Part shown: one piece after another, positions 1 to 12,000 of the stretch
Layout of the letters: every line of letters begins with the position of its first letter
Numbering within the stretch: the first letter of the stretch is position 1
Assembly: GCA_948938605.1 (NCBI GenBank)
Contig: CARAIG010000061.1
Location: forward strand, 5,093-69,092
DNA length: 64,000 nucleotides
DNA from: an uncultured Eubacteriales bacterium
GTDB lineage: Bacteria > Bacillota > Clostridia > Christensenellales > CAG-314
Direction: 5' to 3'
The notes under the pieces: generated by a model
What the model was told of the DNA's origin: nothing
Seen by the model: only the letters and a program-made list of their open reading frames with translations
The model's database searches: none
Position numbers and translations under genes: made by a program

Positions 1-3000
1 CTTGACGTTCAACCGTCCAGTTTACTACTATTGCACCGTCGACAACGTCGGCAGTATCAGACCATTGATAGTTGTTACTGTTGCGCAGTTTAAATACTGC
101 TTTGTAGGTGTTTGCATTAAGAGCCAACAAGTTGAGTTGTCCGTTATTGTCCGAACGGTACATATCGTCGTCCAACGTCAAACTCATTATTTGATCGTCA
201 AACCCGTTAATAATTAACGACAGCATACTTCCCGTATAAACGCTGTTTTCGTTAAGGTTTGTAACCGCAGGAGCGTTTACGGTCTTTTTGCTTATAACAA
301 ACTTCGTTGCGCGGCTTACAAACGCATTGTAGTTGTCGCTTGCCGCAACGGTTGCACGCACCCAATATTCGCCCGCATTGTGCGGAACTTCGGTTGTATA
401 CGAACCGTTTTCGCTGGTTGCATATTCGAACACGATGTTTTGTTCGCCGCTTATTACGCTTGCTTTGGGGGCACTTACCGTTTCGCCGAATGTCCAATCG
501 GAAATTTCCACCTTGATACTGTCGGCAGGCGCATTAGGATTGTCCTTATCTACAAGACTGTTGTCCGCTTTTACTATTTCAAATTTAATAGTTGTAGTCC
601 GGTTAAGGTTATCTACCCAAGCGTAGTTGTTTATGTCAATCAAACTTAGCGTTAAGTCGTAGATACCGACATTTATTAACGAACCTGTAAATATTGTGTT
701 GTAAATTTTGGTTTGCCCTTCCGCATTGTAGAACTTGTCGTCAATTTCGGGGATAATGGCTTTGCCCGTATAGGAAGCCGTTTTTGCCTTGATCTTGTCG
801 GCATCTATTTCGCGCTTGAACACTTCCAGTATGGTACTGTAAATTCCGCTGGAATATGTGCGGTCAAGCTCGTAGTTTTTGCTTACGACGCCCGTTACGG
901 TTGCTTCGTAGATACCTGCTTTCGAAGGAACAACACTTCCGTTGAATGTTGTTCCGTCGTATGCCGTACCGCTGTAATTTACGTTAAATTGCAAATTCTT
1001 AACAGCTTCGACAGTTCCGTCCGATTTAATTACCACAACCGTCATAAATTCGATACGCGCAGCGCTTTCGCCGTATGTTCCGTTAATAGGACGGATACGT
1101 ACGCCTACTTTTGCTTTGTTGATCGTGTGCGTTCCGTTAAGTACGGTTATTTCGTAGTTTGCATTTTGCGCCGTAGCGGTAATTCCGTAACTGTCCGCAT
1201 CGGAAGTTTCGTTTGCCGTTGTCACCGCAAGATAAGTAATTACGCTGTTGTCGTCGCCGTTGGCAAGAGTACCTTTTACAACTTCGAATTGCTGCGACAA
1301 AATCACTTTTTCGCCGTAGACGGATTCGCTGCCAACAGGTCGAATGGTAATTGCACGCTTGTTGACAGTCAACTTGCCCGCAGCAGCGTGAACGGTGTAG
1401 TTGTCACATTCAATTCCGCTTATATCGGCATACATAACGTATCCGCCGTCTTGTACAGTAAGTTTTGTTCCGTCAACGCCGTCGCCAAGCAAGTATTTTA
1501 CAATACCGCTTACTATTTCGTCATTAGCCTTACCTTCGTCGTCACCGCGCAAACCTTTTAATTCAAAACCGAACTTACTTGTGCTGTTTGCAAAACTTTC
1601 GCCGTAGGTGATAGTTCCGTAAGGTGTCAACGTTAAATTAGCCTTAGTTATTACAAACGTCTTGTCAACAGTGTTGCCTGCTGTGTTTTTCCAAGCGTAG
1701 TTGTAAGTGTTTACAAGCGTCAACGTTACTGTGTGCGAACCTGCAACCGTAAACGTTTGGTTGGATACGGTATAACCGTCGTTATCGCTTAAACCGTGCG
1801 ATTGCGCCGTTCCGCTGTAAACTTTACTACCTATCGAAATACCGCTTTCGTCGATGACCTTTTTAGCAATGTCAAACGTTGCGTCGTTAACAACGTCTAT
1901 TTCGAAGTTGTCGTTAGCATTATCCAAACTTGCGGTAACGCTATAACTGCCTGCATTTTGAGGTATTACACCAGTTAAACTTTCGTAAGAAGTACCGTCG
2001 TTTTGCGTACCGGTAACTTTGTATATAAGTCTGTTTTGGAAGCCCGACTCAAATACATAACCCGTAAGGTTAGTTGCCGATATACTGCTTACGCTGTACG
2101 CTGCGTTTGTTCCGTGGTAAACGCCGTCCGTCGCCGTCAAGTCCACCTTGACTTTTATCGGCAATATTTCGTGTGTGCCTATTTCTACGGTTACTTTGTA
2201 GTTGTCCGCTTCGACAGTTGCCGTAACGTCGTATTTGCCGACATTGGAACTTGCCGTTGCATCGATAGAAGGCGTATAGTTTTTAATGACATCGATTTCG
2301 TCATCCCAAGCAAGACTTTCGCCCACTTTCAGAGTAAATGTGTTGGACAGGAAGTCTGCGGGGGTTTGACTGTATATCGAAGTAGAACTGCCTGCTACGA
2401 TAGTGATTTGTTTCTTTTTCACTACGTAATCGCCGTAAACGACTTCGCCGTTTCCATCAGTTTTTAACGAAATGTTATAGTTGTCGCTTTCAAAGCCTAT
2501 TACACGTCCGCTGTCGTCGGTTTTCAACGTGACTTTATACGTATTAGCCACAGGACGCTCGCGGTTGATTTCACCGACAAAAATTATTTGAACGCCGTCG
2601 CCGTTAAGTCTTACAATTCCGTCGGGAACCGTTTGACCGCTTAAAGCGTAAACAAACTTCCATTTAATGGTTTCGTCGGTTGCCGCCGTGCCGTAGGTTA
2701 TCGAACCGTAAGGTATAGCAAATATTCCTGCGGGATCGATTGTAAAGTTAATTTGAATATCGGCGTCTTCGATTGCGTCGCCGTTTACATCCAACCACTT
2801 GTAGTTATCGGCATCGGTTAAAGTCAACGTTACTTTGTAGTGGTCGCCAACATCGATAAAATCTTGATATCCGCTTGTAACGCTAAATACATCGTAAGTA
2901 AAGTCGGCGTCATCGGCAATTATAATTTGCGGTTCTATCGCTACACCCGTAAATACTTTGTTTTGAGTGGAAATTTTACGCGAATCCACTGCAAACTTTT

Positions 3001-6000
3001 CGATTGTAAATGTCAACGTAGGACTGTTTGCCAACACATAGTTGCTGTTGCCGTTTGCCGAAATTGTTACGGCATAGTTGTTAGCATTGTGAGGAACAGT
3101 ACTCGAACCGTCATACAAAACGGTTATTACAAAGTTTGCGCTTGAATCCAACGCCGTTTCAACTCCGTCTTGGTCGACAACGGTTGCATTGAACGTTACG
3201 GGAGTTATAGTTCCGTTGTAAGTACCGCCGCCGTTGGTAAGGGTAACGGTTACCTTGCGTTCGATTATTGTATAAGTACCGTTAGTATATGTGATTATAA
3301 AGTTAGGATCGCTGTATTCGGTATAAATACGGTAGCCGCCGACAGGACTGGATTGGTTTGCATCCGTTTTAAACGTAATATTGCCGATTACTTCGTCTTG
3401 CGCAAATACGTCGTCCGAAGTTGCGCTAACCGTACTTAAATCGATTGTCCAACCGTACTGTCTGTCGTTAACGCTTGAAATGCTAACGTTAACGGCGCGT
3501 TTGTCAACAATCAATTTACCTTCCGCAACAACGATATTGTAGTTTTCCGCTGTAAGACCTTTTACATAACCGTTTTCAACTTCAACCGTCAAACCGTAAC
3601 CGTTTGCATTTGCATCGAGTTTAGTTCCGTCTATATTGCCGACCAATGCGTATGTAACATTGCCTGTTACAACGCTTTTGTTTTGATCGTAAACAAATCC
3701 GCTCAGTTCAAACGAATATTTGTTTTGTCCGTTATTGGGATCAAACGCATCGCCGTAGGTTATTGTTCCGTTGGGAGTTAACGTCAACGTTGCCTTGTCG
3801 ATTGTCAATTTAGCATACGCAACCTTGGAAGTAAAGTTGTTGTGTCCGCTGTCGTCGGTCAATGTTACTTTTATCCAAAAATGTCCCGCGTAATTAGGTA
3901 CATCGCCCGACCAGCCGCTTTCGGGAGCAACGGTTTCACCGCTTCTGCGCGTTGTGTATTGCCAAGTAAATTTACCGTCATAGCCTTGCAACGGAGTAAT
4001 TTGCTGTTCGACAATCGCATTGCCGTAAGTTTCCGTAATATCGCTCACGCTAAAATACTTGTTGTCAATATTTTCCGCGCTGTCCGTTTGGATAGTCCAC
4101 TCGACCTGTTTATCCGATATTGTACCGCCCGTCCAGCAATATCTGGTTTCATAACCGTCTCTGATTACAAAGTGAACTTCATAGTTCCCCGCATTTGTTC
4201 CGGTTATTTGACTTCCGCTGCCGATTGCGTTTCCGTTATAAACGGCTCTTATAATAGTGTTAAGCGCAACTCCGTTTATTTCGTTGTCGTATTTAACAAC
4301 CAAAGTTTGTTGCTGTCCGTTATACGTTGTGCTTTCAAACGCGGGGATATCCAATTCCTTTTTGGTTATTTCAAACACGTTGCAGCCGCGTACTACAAGC
4401 GATTCGCTTTGACCGTTTCCGTCGCTAACATTACCGTCGTACTTAACGCAAAGTATGTAATAACCTATATCGAAGAAGTCTTCGGGCAAATCCTGTTTAA
4501 GAATGAATTTGACGTCAAACAAACTTTCGATGCGTTTAAGTTCAACTCCGTTAGCGTATTCGGGATCTTCCATAAACGCCTTAGCCTTGTCAATGTCGTC
4601 TTCGCCGACCACCTTGCCGTACATTACCGACAATTCGCCTTCGGCTCCTGCTTGGTTGAACTTCCATTCGTCACCGTTGACAAAAATCTTAAATGCGTAA
4701 TCGTTAAGGCTGTCGCTGTATTGCGCGTTATCTTGCTTGGCAAGGAACGTAATAACATTGTTAGTTAACGTAAACTTTTGAATAAACTTTTCCACGTTAA
4801 ATTCGTAGTTATCCGTTGCGCTCGACTTTAAAGTAATGGTTGCAAAAAACGTACTGCTTTGACCGCTGACAGTTAAACGCAATATGTTGTTGTCGTCGAA
4901 CGTCGGGGTGACAGTTTGCTTTGAACCGTCAACAACCAAAACACGCTCGATTTGTACATCCATAATAAACCTATCGAACCCGTCCAAAACGTTTTCCTTG
5001 CTTTCGGCGGAGTCGTCGTCCTTTTTAATTGTAATGGACGTTTCGCTCCAACGGACGTCGGTGGAATCGAATTTGATTTTTGTAACCGTAAAGTCAAGTT
5101 CCGCAGTATTTGTCGTTTCGCCGTCCGATGCTCCCGCAAAGGCATAGTTGCCGTTTGAAGCAAGAGTTACCGTTACGGTGTAGTTACCAGCTTTAACGGG
5201 AGCGTACCCTGCCGTTTGTCCTGCGCCAGTTGTCGTGTTGTACGTAATTGTATATTCGCTAGACGCAATGTCGCCTACCGTGTTGGTAAATTGCAACACT
5301 GCGTTGTGCGCTTTGCCGTATGCGCCTTGCGCCGTTTGGTATTCGTCCCCTTCCAACGGAGTAAATTGCATTGTGGGATTAGTGTTGGTTACGGAAATCA
5401 CACGTTTTTCAATTGTGTAAGTACCCGTTTGTCCGTTGTCGTAAGCTATTGCGTAGTTGTCGCTTGCGCTAACAGTAACAGTGTAAACACCTGCATTTGC
5501 ATTGACCGCATACGCGTCTTCGCTTGCGCCGTTAAGTACCGTAATGTCAAACACGTCGCCGTTTTTAAGTTCGCCGTCAACTACTTGGTAAAGCTGTTCC
5601 GCCGCTTGCGCCGTCTCGCCGTAAACGCTAGTCTTATCGTTAATGTACTTAATTGTAATATCCCGCTTGCTTACGGTAAACACCGACGTTGCGGTGCCGT
5701 CCACAGTATAGTTGCCATTGGTTGTGTCGTAGCTTACTTTAATTGTGTATCCGCCGTCTTTATAACCTAACGTAGGAATGTTGGCAATGTCTATTTTATT
5801 GCCGCCGTCAAATATGCTTAGCGTAATTGCAAGGTCGTCGCCCGCAACTATTGCCGAACCCGCATAACTGCCTGTAACGGTATATGCGTTATCCAACTTG
5901 TTGCCCAATACGTCGCCGTAAACGTTGGTAACGTTATTCGGAGTTATTGTAATGCTGCGGGGAGCAACCGTATATACTCCTTCGACGGGGGAAACAAGGT

Positions 6001-9000
6001 TCAACTTGTATTTATCCGCGTAATCCGACTTGATAGCAGCATTAACGGTGTATCTGCCCGCCGACGGATTGCTGCTAGCCATTGCAATGCCGTCCTTGGT
6101 AGCGGTAAGCGCTATAACGTCGGCAAACGTATGTCCGTTTACTAAGTAATTGTTAGCATTAGTAATGTCGACGACTTGTTGCGTATACAAGTTTACTTGT
6201 TCGCCGTAGTCGCTTGTTCCGCCGCCGTTAAATGCAACGGTTATACTGCGGAGCGAAATTTCCAACGTTATAGTATTAACTTTAATTATATAGTTGCTGT
6301 TTGCGGTAAATTCAAGACCTACTGTATAGGTTCCTTTTACTTGCGTAGAAATACTGTCCGTAACGTCTGTTTGACCGTTGTAAACGCGCGCCTTTATGTT
6401 AAGAGAATCTTCGTCCGCTTGGTTTACAAATCCCGTTCCGTCCGCTTTGTAACTAAACGGATTTGCGGGCAAACTGTCGCCGTATGCCAACTCGCTGAAA
6501 TTTTTGGATACGTTCAAAACAACCGTACGTTGCGTTATGCTGTATTTGCCGGCACCTACAACCTTTAAAGTATAGTTTGCCTTGTATCCGTCGTTAAGGG
6601 CGGCTTCGATTTCGTACTCGGCTACAACGGGAATTGTGTCGGCTTGCTTCAACACAAGGTTAACTATATTATTGTAAACATGTCCGTTAACGGCGTTGGT
6701 AAGCGTGCCTACGCTTTCGCTGTACAAGTCGGCGTTAGTAAAGTCGCCGTAAACGCTGCTAGAACCGTTTGCAGTAAAGGTTAACGTCAACTCGCGCGGA
6801 GTAACTACAAACTTAGCTTCCCCGCCGTAATCAACTTTATAGTTACCGTTGGAGTTGTCGCAACTAAGCGTCATAATATAACCGCCGTCGATTACGTCAA
6901 GCAACGCAACGTTTGTTACAATGCTGTTGGAAGCGTAAATATTGACAGATATGCCTATATCGTCGCCGTCGATTACGGTATACGGACTTGCTGTATCGCA
7001 TACGTAAGCAAAGCCGTAGCCCAATTCGTTGTTGCCCAACTCATTGCCGTAAACGTGATTAACGTTTTGGGGAACAATTTTAACCGTACGCTTTTCGATA
7101 GTATATGTTCCGCGGTGGTTAGCGTCGCCGTTTACATACGTTACTTTGTAGTTGGGGTTAGACAAAGTAACTTCAACGTGATACGTACCGACGGACGCTT
7201 TGTTGCTTGCAGCAACTCCGCTGTCGTTTTTAGCGGTTACTACCGCTTTGTCGTCGCCTATCAAGCCTACAACGGTAAATGCGTCGTTCAAGTTAACTTC
7301 TTCACCGTAGACGCTGCTTGCGCCCGCATTAAAGGTTATTGTAACTTGCAGTTCGATAATTTTAAATTCGGCATTTTCAACGCTGATTTCGTAGTTGGGG
7401 TTACTTGCGCTGACTTTAATTGTATAGTTGCCTACAACAAGACTTGCAACGTTGTCGGTTACGTCATTTACGCCGTCAAATACCGCAAGGACGATATTAA
7501 GGTCGTCGCCGTTTACTATGCCGAGCGTGCTTGTAACTTCGTATTTAAGTTCGTTGTCCGTCAAGCCGCTGCCGTAAATATGGTTTGTTACATCTTGCGC
7601 TGCAATTGTAATTGCACGCTTTGTTACGGTAAATTTACCGCCGACAAGGGTTACCTTGTAATTTGCGTTGGCATTTGCGCCTTGTGCAAGCGTTATTGTA
7701 TATCCGCCGTCCTTTACGGTAAGTTTAGTAAAGTCGGTAACTTCGCTGCTGCCCGAATATACCTTTGCAACTATATCCAAATTGTCGCCGTTAACTACCG
7801 CATCGCCGTGTCCGTTAGCAGTTGCCGTTTGCCAAGTAATGCTGCTTACGTCAAAACTTTCGCCGTAGGTATGGGACGTAACGTCGTTTGCCGTTACCGT
7901 AACGGTGCGTTGTACTACCTTGAAACTAACCTTAGTATAGGTTACGGCATAGTTTTTGTTCGTCCAATCAAAACCTGCATAGTAGGATGTGCCTACGTTT
8001 TGCTTGGAAATATCGGTAATCAACTCGTTTGACGAATTGTAAATTCCTACGCTTCCGCCCAAGTCGTCGCCCGCAATTAACGCACCGCTTGCAACCGTAT
8101 AATTTAAAGTAATGCCTGCATCCGTCAATGAATCGCCGTAGACGGTTGTAGTTTTGTTTACGTTAAGAGTAACCGTTATTGCCTTGGGACTTACAGTAAA
8201 CGTACCGCCGACAAGTTCGTCAACGTCCTGCGTGCCGTCGTTCAAAACATAACTTGCGCCCTCTTTAAGTTTAAACTTAAATTGATACTCGGTTGCGCCT
8301 ATTTTGTCGGTTGACGGGTCTAATTCGTTGCCTTCGCCGTCTACAAGGCATACCGTTACTAAGTCTTTAAGTTTGTCTTGTAAATACTGTAAACTTCTTG
8401 CTTCGAAATACTCAAACAACCAACGTTGTGCATCATCGGACAAGTCGGTGCGCTGCGCCCACAAATTTATAGCGTCGCCGTAAACCGCTGAACCCGCATT
8501 GGTAAATTCGATTGTCAACGCTGTCGGCTTAATTATAAATTTACCCGCGACGGATTTAATACGGTAATTGCCCGAATTAACCAAGTAATAGTATCTGCCG
8601 TCGGAGTCTTCATAAATAGTTGCAGGCTCTTTATTTGCCACAACGGCAAAATGTAAGTATTCTCCTGCGGGAGCCATATTAGCCCAAATTTGTTCCGTAT
8701 GGCTTTTTTCATAGCTGTATGTTCTACAAATTACGGAAATAGAACTGTCCAATGCGTTTTCGGGTGTGTAGCCGCTATAACCGGAATCATAACCTTCCCC
8801 GTAGCGGTGATTGAGTATGTCCTTAGCGTAAATAGTAACTTCGATGGGCGTTACTTCAAAAGTAGCATACATCTTAACTTGACCGCTTTCGTTTATGTAT
8901 TTTACACTCAACGAATAGTCGTCGTTTATCGACCTTGCTCTTAATCTGTACTTACCTGCATTAATCTTGCCGTCGCTGTTAGGCGTTACTGCGCCGCCGC

Positions 9001-12000
9001 TTTCGGTAGTTAAGTAAATTTCCACTATGTCTTTTAATTCGTCAGCAGACAAGTCCAAATTAAGTGAATAAATACCGCTGCCGTCAACACGCGGAATGTA
9101 CAAATTAATGTCGTCGCCGTAGGGAACCTGTGTTCCGCCGTACAGCGTTATTTCCAACGTTTGCGAACTTACGCTAAAACTGTCGGCAACCATTGTTACC
9201 GTATAGTTTGTAAGCGTTACAACATATTTGTTGTCAGTAATAGTCGACGGTACGTCTTCACCTTCCCAAACGGGTACTACAATGTAACTTCCGCGGGCAA
9301 GCGAACTGTAATTCGACGGATCGACAAGGCTTAACTGTCCGTTACTGCTTACGGAATATACAGCAAGGGACAACTTGTTTTCGCCGTCGTTATTGAAAAA
9401 TTCACCGTCTACTTTATAACCGTTTAGAATTAATTGTTCACCTATGGTTAAGTTTGCAACGTTGTTTGCAGTGACCGTTACTTGCGCGCGGTCGATTGTA
9501 ATTGTAAACGAAGTGTTAGTTGCACTTTCGTACGTGTAGTTGCCCGCTTCGGCACCGCTTAATCCTTGAACGGCAAATACGTAAGTGCCTGCATTTTGTG
9601 CGTCGCTGCCGTCCAACGTTACGTTTACTGCGGGCAGTCCGTCAGCCACTACTGCGGCAACCGTAACCGTATGCGTATTACCGTTGTATGTAAAGTTAGC
9701 AGATGTATTTACCGTAGGAGTGCCGTCTAACGACCATTGCAAGGTTATGCTGCGCTTTGCAACGGTTAATTCGCAATTGCGCGTATAAGTAAGGTTTTCC
9801 GTAGTGCCATCGGTTGTCAATGTGTAATCTACAATTACTTTTACGTAATAAGTGCCTGCGTTACGGGGCAAACCGTTAATTAAATCAGCGTCTGCAACAG
9901 GTTCGGTACGTTGCAAATCGGTGTAAAATTTGTATGTAACGCCGCCGTAAGTTACGCCTTCTGCGGGGTTTTTGGTTACTGTAAATACGTCGCTTATACC
10001 TAAACTTCCTAAAATGTTATCGCCGAAAGTATAAGGTTTTACATTGACCGTTACGCTTACCGCGCTGGAACTTACAACGTATTCCATCCGCGCTGTTTTA
10101 CCGTCGGGACTTACGGTATATTCGCCGTCTAAGGGCTGCTTAAATACGCAGCTGCCCGCAAATTCGTCCTTTATTACAATAAGTACGTAATATTGACCTT
10201 CCTTATATTTACTGCCGTCCTTGTCCTGCGGAGTACTGCTTGTAACATCACTGCCGACTACACCGTATTTAAGTTCGTAAACCGCAGTTGTACCGCCGTT
10301 AACAAAGCCGTTAAACGTATTCGCAAGGTCGTCGTATTCGTCGTTTACCGAAATGTTGGTTTTAGGCAACGTCGGATCGAACTCCGCTTGTTCGACAACG
10401 ATAAAGTTGTTCCAAGTGTAATTGACGTTTGTTCCGCCGGGGTTAATGTCCCCGCCCGCCCAACAATAGTTTACGGCAAATTCCGTAGTCAATGAAAACG
10501 TTACAGAATAACTGCCCGCATAAGTAAATTTAAAAAATTGATCTCTGTCTATTTGAGCGTCGTTATTGTATGTTTTACCGTTTAAAGTGCGGATGATAGG
10601 TACATTTTGTACACGCAACATAAACGGAGCAAATATGTTGTCTCCCTCACTGTCTACGCGCCATTCCGCCAAGCCTTTTTCAATCAAATACGATTCCAAA
10701 TCTTCCGTTTGCAACGAACCGTTAAATTGGTATGTCGCAATGGGAGTTCCGCTGAAATCGGACAATTGCTTGCGGTAAATTGTATACAAATGACCCACAT
10801 TGGTTACGCCTTCGGATTGCAACACAAAGTTATCGGCGCTTGCTCCGCCTATGCTTTTTACTTTGTAGTGGTAATGTCCTGCATCAACGGGCGTTCCAAT
10901 AGGAACGGCAACGCCGTCCGCAATAGTAGTATCCGTACATTCAAAAGTCAATGTCAGTTTATTATTATCCGCACTTAAAATTGTCGGCAAATTAAGTTCG
11001 TAATCGTTTTCGCCGAACGGTATGCCTTGACCGGTGTATACACGGTCTTTACGGTCTAGCCAGTTGATATCAGTTCCCGTTAATTCGTATGGGGAAATAA
11101 TAAGTTTATAATTGTATTCGGCAGTATCGCCTGCAAATTTGTAACCTTGCTTGGGCTTAATGTTTATTTCGTAGGTGCCCGCGTTTTTCATTTCAAACGT
11201 ATCGGGATCGACCTTTTCGCCGTTAACGGTAACTATCCAGTTTTTACCGCTGTCGTGACCATCCTGCTCGATAGGCAAGTTCCATTTGTTTTCATTGCCC
11301 GAATAAAACCACTGGGAAATTTTATAACCGTAATTTAAATAGTGCACCGAAATAGTATTACCCGCCATTGTCGGAATATAATCACCGCCGGGGAAATCTA
11401 TACCGTCAGGATTATTAATATAATACGATAAATTAGCACTTGCACGCGGTAATGAAGGGGCGGCTATTTCTATCGCACAGGTAATATATTTAAAACCGTC
11501 TTCGCTTTGTTCGGGCAAACGGTAGTTAAGATACGTTTTATCACCGCTGCTGTAAGGCAACAAGTTTACTGCCTTGGCATACAAAGTAACGCCGGGAGCC
11601 AAATCGGACTTTTGCGCTAAATGCTCGAAATCGGCGTCGGTATATATTTGATACTCTAATTTGTATTTTCCGTTTTGGTTATTGTTAGCGTCTATCGTTG
11701 GTTTAAAGTTCAACTTACCTTTAATATCGTCAACCGTTAAAGTAGGCAAATAACTTATAGAACCGTCTTCGTTACCGGTATTAAGCCACGTTCCGCTTGT
11801 TCCTGCTTGGGGAGCAACCAGCGCTTGTTTTACCGTAAATTCAACCGTAGCAGTTAAAGAATTGGGATTTTCAGCCCATTCGTAATTATCGCTCGGCTTT
11901 TCGCTTTCGCCGTCTTGCGCGCTGTCGATAATAGTAAACGAAATTTCGTATCTGCCTGCGTATACAACTGTGAATAATGCTTGGTAGTATTCAACCGCCG